This document shows positions 34,072 to 41,384 of a stretch of DNA of 64,000 nt, one piece after another. Both the position numbers and the translations under genes were made by a program. Position 1 is the stretch's first letter. Each line of letters starts with the position of its first letter. The notes under the pieces are model-generated. The model had not been told where the DNA came from and did not search any database. It worked only from the letters and a program-made list of their open reading frames with translations. The stretch is from DASVWZ01 sp963708575 (lineage in GTDB: Bacteria > Acidobacteriota > Terriglobia > Terriglobales > Acidobacteriaceae): positions 682,001 through 746,000 of the forward strand of contig CAVPTB010000007.1 in NCBI GenBank assembly GCA_963708575.1, read 5' to 3'.

Positions 34072-34473
34072 CTAGAAGGCTGCGTAGATTAGACCGGCTC
34101 CCGCCATCATCGGCACGGGGGAGAGAATGCGGACCGCCAGCGGCGCGATCCGTCCAACCAACCAGCGGCCGTAAGCGCCATGCCACCGGATCGGGGCGAT
34201 CATGATCAGCAGCGAGCTCGCAACCAAAAGCCACCCTGCAACCTCGAAGACCAGCGGCACCTTAGAGACCGGCGCCCGCACGATCAGCGCCACCCCGGCT
34301 AGCACCCGCAATCCCTGCTCGCTGAACTGAAGACGCCAGTTTGAACGCTCCAGATTGGCGCTCATCTTCTCGAACAGTTGAAGGCAGTAATGCGGACGCA
34401 GGGCCATCAGAAACCCGACACCAACCAGCCAAACGCCCGCTGCCGCCACAACGATCAGAGCAATAGCCTGCAT
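34072..34473 (-). CDS. Small membrane protein, two to four helices
   Basis: A 133-residue protein. The start MQAIALIVVAAAG is chosen because the upstream extension to 34632 overlaps the divergent regulator gene and lacks a ribosome site. The first helix is followed by LMALRPHYCLQLFEKM, then a short hydrophilic loop and further helices (LRVLAGVALIV, FEVAGWLLVASSLLIM). The helix-RP-amphipathic plan recalls the small membrane proteins at 37165, 37951 and 38232. Function unknown. It diverges from the Crp/Fnr-type regulator, which may control it. Confidence 0.6.
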   Translation of the reverse strand: MQAIALIVVAAAGVWLVGVGFLMALRPHYCLQLFEKMSANLERSNWRLQFSEQGLRVLAGVALIVRAPVSKVPLVFEVAGWLLVASSLLIMIAPIRWHGAYGRWLVGRIAPLAVRILSPVPMMAGAGLIYAAF

Positions 34474-34588
34474 GGATAAGCGCCTCTTAACGTTATATGA
34501 GTCTCGGAATTCTGAGCAATACTGACCATTTTGGAGTTCGATCGTGTGCTTAAATCTGGCCAGCAGAGCGACGGACAGCCAGTTGCCC

Positions 34589-35245
34589 ATGACAAAGAAA
34601 AGACTCCCCTTCAACTCATTGACCTTTCTCACAACCGTCGGCAGCGGTCGGAAGATGACTTCCTTCAGGAAAGGGCAGACAATTTACTCTCTGAACGATT
34701 CGGCAGACGCCTTATTTGTCATTCAAACAGGAAAGGTAAGGCTCAGCGTTAAGCCCCGGGTCGGGAAGGAAGCGATCCTCGACATATTGAGCGAGGGCGA
34801 TTTTGTTGGCAAAGATTCTGTCGCGGGCCAGGCTTCGCGCACCGCCTCAGCTCGCGCAATGACAGACACCACTCTGCTGCGAATTGAAAAAAAAGCTATG
34901 CTGCGAGCCCTGACAATGCACGTAAAGTTGGCCAACACGTTTTGGGCTTATGTGCTGGCAAGAAATATCCGATACCAGCAAGACTTGGTTGACCAACATT
35001 GCAGTTCCAGCGAGAAGCGGCTCGCACGTGTTCTTTTGCTGCTCGCGCATTTCGATGGCCATGGGGGGACCGAGACTGCCATTCCCAGGATGACGCATGA
35101 GACGCTGGCTGAGATGGTTGGCACGACCCGTTCGCGCATCAGCTTTTTCATGAATCGCTTTAGGAAATCCGGCTTCATCTTTTACGAGAACAATGGCAAG
35201 CTCTTGCGAGTCCATCGGACGCTTTTTGCATTCTGCGGCCAATAG
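34589..35245 (+). CDS. Crp/Fnr-family transcription regulator
   Basis: A 218-residue regulator. The cyclic-nucleotide-binding beta-roll covers about 15-125 (ADALFVIQTGKVRLSV, ILDILSEGDFVGKDS), followed by the dimer helix and a winged-helix domain (about 150-218) with recognition helix TRSRISFFMNRFRKSG. No Cys cluster of Fnr type is present, and the Arg/Glu pair for cAMP binding is not clear, so the ligand is unknown. The start at MTKKRLPFN is preferred; a GTG at 34544 is possible. It is divergent from the small membrane protein gene. Confidence 0.86.
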   Translation: MTKKRLPFNSLTFLTTVGSGRKMTSFRKGQTIYSLNDSADALFVIQTGKVRLSVKPRVGKEAILDILSEGDFVGKDSVAGQASRTASARAMTDTTLLRIEKKAMLRALTMHVKLANTFWAYVLARNIRYQQDLVDQHCSSSEKRLARVLLLLAHFDGHGGTETAIPRMTHETLAEMVGTTRSRISFFMNRFRKSGFIFYENNGKLLRVHRTLFAFCGQ

Positions 35246-35412
35246 TTTCCGCGTAGGAATAGGGTAACAATTCCCCTAGTCGCATTGTCCCTTTACCCCA
35301 CCTACCCTCGTCCAACATTCAACCCTATTTTTCGCCAACGATGTGTCCTGCGTCGCAGAACTACAACAGATGACCGTTAATAATGGAATGCCAAGAATCA
35401 CTTTATGATGAT

Positions 35413-35620
35413 GGGGGCTGGCCCAACCTTTCCCGATTCAGAACTGAGGTTGCCCCACCCTTGTCGCTCACGTTTTTGGAGCGACAGGGTGGGAATACTA
35501 TTGGCGTGAACGAATGGGCATGTTCCCCATGGTCAGACTCACCCATCCTTCGCCACAGGACGGCGAAAGGATGGGGCAACCTGAATAAAGCTATCGAGCA
35601 GAAAGGTTGGGCCAGCCCCC
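35413..35620. mobile_element. 208-bp MITE-like element with 20-bp terminal inverted repeats, copy 1
   Basis: Perfect 20-bp terminal inverted repeats (35413-35432 and 35601-35620, starting GGGGGCTGGCCC). Inside are a nested inverted repeat AGGTTGCCCCA / TGGGGCAACCT (35447-35457 / 35572-35582) and two stem-loops (35454-35493, 35542-35575), so the whole element can fold on itself. It codes for nothing. The second copy at 38872-39079 has the same length with only a few differences. No target duplication was found. The RHS frame resumes at its right boundary. Confidence 0.8.
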
Positions 35621-35656
35621 GCGCTTACTTGGAACGCGAATTCGACGATTCAGAAG

Positions 35657-37147
35657 TTGAATTTAACGGACCCGTTTCAGCCTGCCCCGGCTAACTCTGA
35701 GGCTTGCACCTTTGGCTACGACGACTTGGCTCGCCTGGGAAGCGTAAATTGCGTCAACGGGAGCACGAATGTTTGGAATCAAAGTTTCACTGCCCCTTCA
35801 CATTCGTACGATGCTTTTGGAAATCTGCAAAAGACGGTTCCGACGGGGGGAACAGGCATCACTTTCACACCGACCTATTCCGCCACAACGAACCGTTTCT
35901 CGACAATCCCCGGAGTGACGGTTGCGTACGATAGTGACGGAAATCTGACGACTGATGACGCGCACACCTACGCTTGGGATTCGGAGGGCAGGGCGACTAC
36001 GGTGGATGGGGCGGCCATTTATTATGATGCTTTCGGACGAGAGGTTGAGATCGATCAAGGCTCGTCCTACAAACAGATTGTTTATGGCGCAACCGGGGCA
36101 AAGCTCCAGACAATGAACGGCCAAACAATAGTGACGGAATACGTGCCGCTGCCCGGTGGGGGCGGATCGCTTTACACTCAGAGCGGCCAGTACTATCGCC
36201 ATCCGGACGTGTTAGGAAGTTCGCGCCTGTTGACGACAGGAACGCAGACGAACACGCCATACTATGACGGCGCATACGCACCATTCGGCGAGAGCTACGC
36301 GGAAATCGGCACGATGGATCGGATGTTTACAGGGCAGACTCAGGACACCGTGCAAGGGCTCTACGATTTCACGTTCAGACGATACAGTCCCACTCAGGGG
36401 CGGTGGGTCTCTCCCGACCCGTCCGGACTGGCGGCAGTGGACATGACCAACCCCCAGACATGGAATCGATATGCCTATGTAATGAACAATCCGTTGAGCT
36501 ACGTCGATCCGCTAGGCTTGTTTTGTGAAGTGAACCCAGGCGGAGACATTAGGGACAATTTCGTCGTCCGATGCAAACAGGGGGAAGCTGGTTATAATTG
36601 GGGCGCTGGCGAATTTCCAACCTACAATTATGAATGGTTGCCTTCGGGCGGGGTTGACACAACGCTTGATTACGGGTTTGACGAGAACGGCACGGCCCTC
36701 TTCGACGGTCAGTTCGGATACGTACCCGGTCAATGGGAAGTGACCGGCGTCACCATTAGTTTTGGTTATTCCACGTACGCCGCAAACAACGGGAGCTGGT
36801 TCCAGAGGGGATTGAACTACCTCAAAACGCATCCAATCACCATCTCAGTGAATGAGTTTTTTGCAGGGCAGATCACCTACCAAGCCTCGACGAATACGAT
36901 TTGCGGCAGCGTTGGAGCTGGAGCCTCTGTCCCACCTACAAAGGCCGTGACGGTTGGCATCTTAAACGCAGGAAACATGCAGAATTGGCAGGGCGCGATT
37001 AGCGGTCCGAGCTATTCCTTTGGGGCAAACTTATTCGTGGGATATCAGGGGACTTTCAGTTCCTCCGGAAATGTGGGCGGCCCCACAGTATCTGGCATCG
37101 GTCTCTCAGGTTCCTACACGATAGGCGGGTGCACGACCATTCCCTAG
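35657..37147 (+). CDS. RHS/YD-repeat protein, 5'-truncated C-terminal fragment
   Basis: A 496-residue frame from a TTG, but recognisable RHS coding (ALTWNANSTIQKL) continues upstream without a break to 35621, the exact edge of the repeat element, so the true gene was longer and its 5' part is lost. YD-type repeats run through about 20-210 (FGYDDLARLGS, VAYDSDGNLTTD, YDAFGREVE). The RHS core end YSPTQGRWVSPDPSG and YVMNNPLSYVDPLGL is intact. After it comes an unconserved tail of about 210 residues, Gly/Tyr/Asn-rich, in the place where RHS toxins sit; no toxin family is recognised. Probably not secreted without its N-terminus. A small membrane protein follows 17 nt later. Confidence 0.82.
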   Translation: MNLTDPFQPAPANSEACTFGYDDLARLGSVNCVNGSTNVWNQSFTAPSHSYDAFGNLQKTVPTGGTGITFTPTYSATTNRFSTIPGVTVAYDSDGNLTTDDAHTYAWDSEGRATTVDGAAIYYDAFGREVEIDQGSSYKQIVYGATGAKLQTMNGQTIVTEYVPLPGGGGSLYTQSGQYYRHPDVLGSSRLLTTGTQTNTPYYDGAYAPFGESYAEIGTMDRMFTGQTQDTVQGLYDFTFRRYSPTQGRWVSPDPSGLAAVDMTNPQTWNRYAYVMNNPLSYVDPLGLFCEVNPGGDIRDNFVVRCKQGEAGYNWGAGEFPTYNYEWLPSGGVDTTLDYGFDENGTALFDGQFGYVPGQWEVTGVTISFGYSTYAANNGSWFQRGLNYLKTHPITISVNEFFAGQITYQASTNTICGSVGAGASVPPTKAVTVGILNAGNMQNWQGAISGPSYSFGANLFVGYQGTFSSSGNVGGPTVSGIGLSGSYTIGGCTTIP

Positions 37148-37164
37148 AAAGGCTGGAGGAATCT

Positions 37165-37680
37165 ATGGCGATTCTGATGATGATGCTGATAATCGGGCTG
37201 GCCGCTGGTGTCTGGGGATTCATGATGTGTTTCATTCCAGCGCGATGGGAAAGACTTACCGAGACGGTGAGCTTCGCTGGCCGTTGGACCGAGCCCAGCC
37301 CAAAACGCTTGCATCCGTTCATACGGTTCGGTAACCGCATTTCCGGGCTGGTAATCTTTGCCGTGGGCTGTTGGTTCGCCTACGTAGCAGCTTCGAAGAT
37401 CTATCTAGTGCTCACTGGACGAGCGGTGATCCACAAGGCGGACGCGGTCAGCGGAACGTTTCCCAACTCCCCGACACCAGCGTTGACTGCACTTTCGATC
37501 TTCGTGATCGCAGCAGGCATACTAATGGCCGTTTTCCCTGCAAAGGCCGTGGCGGTCTTTGAACACGTCTGGCCTGCAGGGCGATCAGTAGCGCCATCGG
37601 CTGCTGCGAAGGTAATGCTGTCTGTGAGGCTCTGCGGCGTGTTCTTCGCCTTCCTTGCGCTTATGTCTTTGTTGCACTGA
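37165..37680 (+). CDS. Membrane protein downstream of the RHS fragment, possible immunity protein
   Basis: A 171-residue protein with four helices: 1-22 (MAILMMMLIIGLAAGVWGFM), about 65-85, 110-128 and 150-170. The start is fixed by GGAGG six nt upstream, and it lies 17 nt after the RHS stop, the usual place of an RHS immunity gene. That role is inference from position. It shares the helix-P-amphipathic layout with nearby small membrane proteins but is longer, as if two such units were fused. Confidence 0.65.
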   Translation: MAILMMMLIIGLAAGVWGFMMCFIPARWERLTETVSFAGRWTEPSPKRLHPFIRFGNRISGLVIFAVGCWFAYVAASKIYLVLTGRAVIHKADAVSGTFPNSPTPALTALSIFVIAAGILMAVFPAKAVAVFEHVWPAGRSVAPSAAAKVMLSVRLCGVFFAFLALMSLLH

Positions 37681-37707
37681 GCCACTGGCGTGAGAGAGTC
37701 AAAACCT

Positions 37708-37774
37708 GGGGGCTGGCCCAACCTTTCCCGATTCAGAACTGAGGTTGCCCCACCCTTGTCGCTCACGTTTTTGG
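37708..37774 (+). mobile_element. Truncated copy of the 208-bp element
   Basis: The first 67 bp of the inverted-repeat element, from GGGGGCTGGCCC to ACGTTTTTGG, after which the sequence switches directly into the 90-bp repeat. The right terminal repeat is absent, so this copy is a deletion product. Confidence 0.8.
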
Positions 37775-37864
37775 GGAAAACCTGGGGACAGACGGGACGT
37801 TCACCGAGTTTTTCAGGCCACGAAACTAACGTTTGGGCGTTGATTTGGGAATCGACTTGGGAGG
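37775..37864 (+). repeat. 90-bp repeat, copy 1
   Basis: Identical over 90 bp to 38511-38600. It begins GGAAAACCTGGGGACAGACG and ends with a frame reading LGVDLGIDLGG. Beyond the repeat this copy reads TAGIPGGSATATYSWCGTL and stops, unlike copy 2. The shared joint with divergent tails resembles displaced RHS C-terminal tips. Confidence 0.85.
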
Positions 37865-37950
37865 GACGGCTGGAATACCGGGTGGCTCCGCAACCGCAAC
37901 CTACTCTTGGTGCGGGACACTTTAGTCGGCGAGGCCGGTGGAGAACGAGC

Positions 37951-38211
37951 ATGGAAATCTTTGTCCTTTTTCTGGTGCTGATAGGCCTTCTTCTCTTTGT
38001 GATTAAGGGAGGCTTCATGGTTTTCCGCCCCGAATCGCATTTTTTCCTCGACCGCTGGATTAGGGGCGACAAACAGGCAAGTCAGGAGTTCAGTAATCCG
38101 AAGCAGCTAAGTCTACAGTGGCGGATCGCTGGACTCATATTCATCGCTGTTGCGATAGGCATTGGCAAAGCGGTCCTCACGGCGATTGTGTCAAGGCTTT
38201 GGGGAAGATAG
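37951..38211 (+). CDS. Small two-helix membrane protein
   Basis: An 86-residue protein with helix 1 (MEIFVLFLVLIGLLLFVI), the signature GGFMVFRPESHFFLDRWIRG, a polar linker and helix 2 (WRIAGLIFIAVAIGIGKAVL). The ATG with GGAG upstream is the plausible start; the longer frame to 37690 runs through the two repeats and is not a gene. It is paralogous in layout to the protein at 38232 (FLLRPQFFHDWIR). Location between RHS tip-like fragments suggests an orphan immunity role, but this is inference. Confidence 0.6.
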   Translation: MEIFVLFLVLIGLLLFVIKGGFMVFRPESHFFLDRWIRGDKQASQEFSNPKQLSLQWRIAGLIFIAVAIGIGKAVLTAIVSRLWGR

Positions 38212-38231
38212 GACGGCAGAAGAGAATCGGT

Positions 38232-38471
38232 ATGTTCATTCCAAATTGGCTTCGCGGTTCCTTCCCTCTCATTGCGTGGGTCGCGACGTTTGCGCTCGGG
38301 TTGTCGTTTCTTCTCAGACCGCAGTTCTTTCACGATTGGATAAGAAATAGAAATCCGGAGTTTCGATCGCTTGCCCCGGAACTTGGCCGTCGCAACGTGC
38401 GGCTGCTTGGCCTGCTGTTCGTAGTGGCGGCGATTTTTTTCTGTGCTGTTTGGATACACAATATGCGATGA
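38232..38471 (+). CDS. Small two-helix membrane protein, paralogue of the preceding one
   Basis: A 79-residue protein starting MFIPNWLRGSFPL, with helix 1 (about 10-28), LSFLLRPQFFHDWIRNRN, and helix 2 (VRLLGLLFVVAAIFFCAVWI). It starts 20 nt after its neighbour and shares the RP-FF-D/WIR motif with it, so the two look like diverged duplicates that are co-transcribed. Function unknown. Confidence 0.6.
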   Translation: MFIPNWLRGSFPLIAWVATFALGLSFLLRPQFFHDWIRNRNPEFRSLAPELGRRNVRLLGLLFVVAAIFFCAVWIHNMR

Positions 38472-38510
38472 GCCAATGAGCGGAATGAACCTTTGAGACA
38501 CCTAGCAGAT

Positions 38511-38600
38511 GGAAAACCTGGGGACAGACGGGACGTTCACCGAGTTTTTCAGGCCACGAAACTAACGTTTGGGCGTTGATTTGGGAATCGACTTGGGAGG
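38511..38600 (+). repeat. 90-bp repeat, copy 2
   Basis: Identical to 37775-37864. It is followed by a different coding-like tail (38601 onward). Confidence 0.85.
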
Positions 38601-38871
38601 AGGTGGAAGTTCCCTTTGGTTAGGCGGGGTGCCAGGATCTTCTCCAACCCAGACTAGTACAGCCTCGCCTTGGAACCCAGCATGCGACTTCGGATTGTGC
38701 AGCCCGATTGGCAACGGTTTCGGGCCAGGCTGGGTTGCAGCAGGTGCCGGCACTATTGCTTGTGAAATCGCTGAGCCCTGCGGCTTTTTCGAGGACATTT
38801 TTTTGGGTGTTCTCTTACTCGAAACGGCGCATCACCTTAGCAATGTCACGCAAAACAGGCAGTTTGATGAA
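38569..38871 (+). pseudogene. Displaced RHS-tip-like reading frame
   Basis: An open frame that starts inside the 90-bp repeat (LGVDLGIDLGGGG) and continues with Gly/Pro/Ser-rich sequence, ACDFGLCSPIGNGFGPGW and AGTIACEIAEPCGFFEDI, then runs into the inverted-repeat element. It has no good start and no ribosome site. Composition and place next to RHS suggest an orphan C-terminal tip moved by recombination at the repeat. No family match is claimed, and it may be non-coding. Confidence 0.35.
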
Positions 38872-39079
38872 GGGGGCTGGCCCAACCTTTCCCGACTGAG
38901 AACTGAGGTTGCCCCACCCTTGTCGCTCACGTTTTTGGAGCGACAGGGTGGGAATACTATTGGCGTGAACGAATGGGCATTTTCCCCATGGTCAGACTCA
39001 CCCATCCTTCGCCACAGGACGGCGAAAGGATGGGGCAACCTGAATAAAGCTATCGAGCAGAAAGGTTGGGCCAGCCCCC
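38872..39079. mobile_element. 208-bp MITE-like element, copy 2
   Basis: Same length and inverted termini as 35413-35620, differing at a few positions (for example CGACTGAGAACT for CGATTCAGAACT, and GGGCATTTTCC for GGGCATGTTCC). It ends 7 bp from the groEL terminator stem. Near-identity of two copies 3.4 kb apart implies recent spread or gene conversion. Confidence 0.82.
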
Positions 39080-39086
39080 CATAAAA

Positions 39087-39110
39087 AACCCCGCTCCGAA
39101 GAGCGGGGTT
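39087..39110 (-). terminator. Intrinsic terminator of groESL
   Basis: A perfect 10-bp stem (AACCCCGCTC / GAGCGGGGTT) with a 4-nt loop; on the minus strand a run of T follows. It lies about 40 nt past the groEL stop. Confidence 0.9.
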
Positions 39111-39150
39111 GGTGTTGCTGACGACTGACGACCGAAGACTGACGACCGTC

Positions 39151-40821
39151 TTAGTACATGCCTTCCATGCCGCCGCCGCCGTGTCCGCCACCGCCCATCG
39201 GAGCTTCCTTCTTTTCAGGAATCTCAGCGACCAGAGCTTCGGTGGTGAGCATCAGCGAGGCAATCGATCCGGCATTCTGCAGAGCGGTGCGAACGACCTT
39301 GGTCGGGTCGAGCACGCCAGCCTTCACCAGATCTTCGTACTCGTTCGAGAAGGCGTTGTAGCCGTAGTTCGGGTCTTTCGACTCGAGCACCTTGGCCAGA
39401 ACGATTGCGCCCTCTTCGCCGGCGTTGATGGCGATCATGCGCAGTGGTTCGGTGATGGCGCGCTTCACGATGTTGACGCCGATCTGCTCGTCCTCGTCAA
39501 CCTTGAGGTTGTCGAGAGCCTTCACAGTTCGGGCCAGCGCTACGCCGCCGCCCGGGACAATGCCTTCTTCCACGGCTGCGCGGGTGGCGTGCATCGCGTC
39601 TTCGACCCGGGCCTTCTTTTCTTTCATTTCGGTCTCGGTTGCGGCGCCGACTTTAATGACGGCTACGCCACCGACCAGCTTCGCCAACCGCTCCTGCAAC
39701 TTCTCGCGGTCGTAGTCGCTGGTGGTCTTGTCGATCTGGCTGCGAATTTCTTTCACGCGGCCTTCGATCTCGCTGTGCTTGCCTTTGCCTTCGACGATGG
39801 TGGTGTTGTCCTTGTCGATGGTGACCTTCTTGGCCTGGCCGAGGTCGGACATCTGGACATTCTCCAGCTTGATGCCGAGATCTTCGGTGATGGCCTTGCC
39901 GCCGGTGAGGGTGGCAATGTCCTGCAACATCGCCTTGCGGCGATCGCCGAAGCCAGGGGCTTTCACGGCCGCGACTTGCAACGTGCCACGCAGCTTGTTG
40001 ACGACCAGGGTCGCTAGCGCTTCGCCTTCCACGTCTTCTGCGATGATCACCAGGGGCTTGCCGCTCTTGGCGATCTGCTCGAGCAGCGGGAGCAGGTCCT
40101 TCATCGAGCTGATCTTCTTTTCGTTGATCAGGATGTAGGCGTTCTCCAGGGCAACTTCCATGCGCTCCGGATCGGTCACAAAGTAAGGAGAGAGGTAGCC
40201 GCGATCGAACTGCATGCCTTCCACGACTTCAAGCTGGGTCTCCAGGGTCTTCGACTCCTCGACCGTGATGACGCCATCCTTGCCGACCTTCTTCATCGCC
40301 TCGGCAATAATGTGACCAATCGTCTCGTCATTGTTAGCCGAGATCGTCCCAACTTGTGCGATCATTTCCCCCGTTACGGGCTTGGAGAACTTGTCGAGTT
40401 CGCCGCGGCCGCGCTCGCCGGTCTTCTTGTCGATGACGCCGGCGATCACTGCGATGGCTTTCTCGATGCCGCGCTTCAGGGCCATGGGATTGGCTCCGGC
40501 GGCTACGGTCTTGACGCCTTCGCGGAATATGGCCTGGGCTAGAACGGTGGCGGTGGTGGTGCCGTCGCCGGCGACGTCGGAAGTCTTGGAAGCGACTTCG
40601 CGAACCATCTGCGCGCCCATGTTCTCGAGGCCGTCCTTCAATTCGATTTCTTTGGCGACGGTGACGCCGTCTTTGGTGATGGTCGGGGAACCGAATTTCT
40701 TTTCAATAACGACATTGCGGCCCTTGGGGCCGAGAGTGACCTTCACGGCGTCGGCCAGAAGGTTTACGCCGCGGAGGATCGCCTGCCGCGACTCTTCTCC
40801 ATGTACGATTTGTTTTGCCAT
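39151..40821 (-). CDS. groL: Chaperonin GroEL (60 kDa)
   Basis: A 556-residue chaperonin subunit of the double-ring ATP-driven folding machine. Recognisable segments are the N-terminal ILRGVNLLADAVKVTLGPKG, the ATP motif GDGTTTATVLAQAI, GYLSPYFVTDPERM, and EGIVPGGGVALAR, ending in the Gly/Met tail GGGGMEGMY. It follows groES on the same strand by 86 bp, shares its CIRCE-controlled promoter, and ends at a strong terminator. A purine-rich AAGGAGAAG precedes the ATG. Confidence 0.98.
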   Translation of the reverse strand: MAKQIVHGEESRQAILRGVNLLADAVKVTLGPKGRNVVIEKKFGSPTITKDGVTVAKEIELKDGLENMGAQMVREVASKTSDVAGDGTTTATVLAQAIFREGVKTVAAGANPMALKRGIEKAIAVIAGVIDKKTGERGRGELDKFSKPVTGEMIAQVGTISANNDETIGHIIAEAMKKVGKDGVITVEESKTLETQLEVVEGMQFDRGYLSPYFVTDPERMEVALENAYILINEKKISSMKDLLPLLEQIAKSGKPLVIIAEDVEGEALATLVVNKLRGTLQVAAVKAPGFGDRRKAMLQDIATLTGGKAITEDLGIKLENVQMSDLGQAKKVTIDKDNTTIVEGKGKHSEIEGRVKEIRSQIDKTTSDYDREKLQERLAKLVGGVAVIKVGAATETEMKEKKARVEDAMHATRAAVEEGIVPGGGVALARTVKALDNLKVDEDEQIGVNIVKRAITEPLRMIAINAGEEGAIVLAKVLESKDPNYGYNAFSNEYEDLVKAGVLDPTKVVRTALQNAGSIASLMLTTEALVAEIPEKKEAPMGGGGHGGGGMEGMY

Positions 40822-40907
40822 AATTTGCTTCTCCTTAAGAAGTTAAAAAATCTTTGACCACAAAGGGCACGAAGGATCACAAAGGATTCCTGGCCCTGAC
40901 AAATCTC

Positions 40908-41237
40908 TTACTTGCGTGAGCCGGCGGTTTCTTTGGCCTTGGTGGCTCCGGTGACGATGCCGAGGACTTCTTCCTCGCGCATGATGATGAAGTCTTCATT
41001 GTCCAGCTTGATCTCGGTGCCCGAATACTTGCCGAAGAGAATGCGGTCGCCTTCTTTTACATCGAGGGGGCGGACTTTGCCGTCTTCGTTGACTTTGCCT
41101 TTGCCGGCGGAGATGACTTCGCCTTCCTGCGGTTTGTCTTTGGCGGAATCGGGGATGATAATGCCGCCCCGGGTGGTTTCAGACTCTTCCACACGGCGGA
41201 CCAAAATGCGGTCGTGTAGTGGGGTAAATTTAGCCAT
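40908..41237 (-). CDS. groS: Co-chaperonin GroES (10 kDa)
   Basis: A 109-residue heptameric lid of GroEL with PLHDRILVRRVEESETTRGG, the mobile-loop IIIPDSAKDKPQEG and KEGDRILFGKYSGTEI. The last 12 residues (GATKAKETAGSRK) are an extension beyond the usual 97. First gene of the operon, with a CIRCE operator and a consensus promoter upstream. Confidence 0.97.
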   Translation of the reverse strand: MAKFTPLHDRILVRRVEESETTRGGIIIPDSAKDKPQEGEVISAGKGKVNEDGKVRPLDVKEGDRILFGKYSGTEIKLDNEDFIIMREEEVLGIVTGATKAKETAGSRK

Positions 41238-41303
41238 GTTTGTGACTCCTTTCGCTGTCGGTTCAGTTAAGATTTGGGTTGATTGCAGGTTGTTTGAGTA
41301 CTA

Positions 41304-41330
41304 GTAGCACTCGCTAGCCTTGAGTGCTAA
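41304..41330 (-). promoter_or_regulatory. CIRCE operator (HrcA binding site)
   Basis: GTAGCACTC-N9-GAGTGCTAA, matching the CIRCE consensus TTAGCACTC-N9-GAGTGCTAA except for one base in the left arm. It touches the -10 box of the groES promoter, so HrcA bound here would block initiation until heat shock. hrcA itself is not in the window. Confidence 0.92.
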
Positions 41331-41358
41331 TTGTAGGAGTTGAGCGTTCAGTTGTCAA
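41330..41358 (-). promoter_or_regulatory. Sigma70 promoter of groESL
   Basis: On the minus strand TTGACA, a 17-bp spacer and TACAAT, five of six -10 positions and all six -35 positions matching consensus. The transcript would start within CIRCE, which lies directly downstream. Confidence 0.9.
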
Positions 41359-41384
41359 CTTGGAGCCTGGTAGGTCTATAGATC

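Noticed and set aside
35383..35694. 103-codon frame through the 208-bp element
   Set aside because: Almost entirely inside the repeat, and a similar frame recurs in copy 2; it reflects the element and not a gene.
37690..37950. Long N-terminal extension of the small membrane protein
   Set aside because: It runs through the truncated element and the 90-bp repeat; the internal ATG has a ribosome site and begins the first helix.
35413..39079. Repeated units considered as a CRISPR array
   Set aside because: Copies are 208 bp, kilobases apart, with inverted termini; there are no regular spacers and no cas genes.
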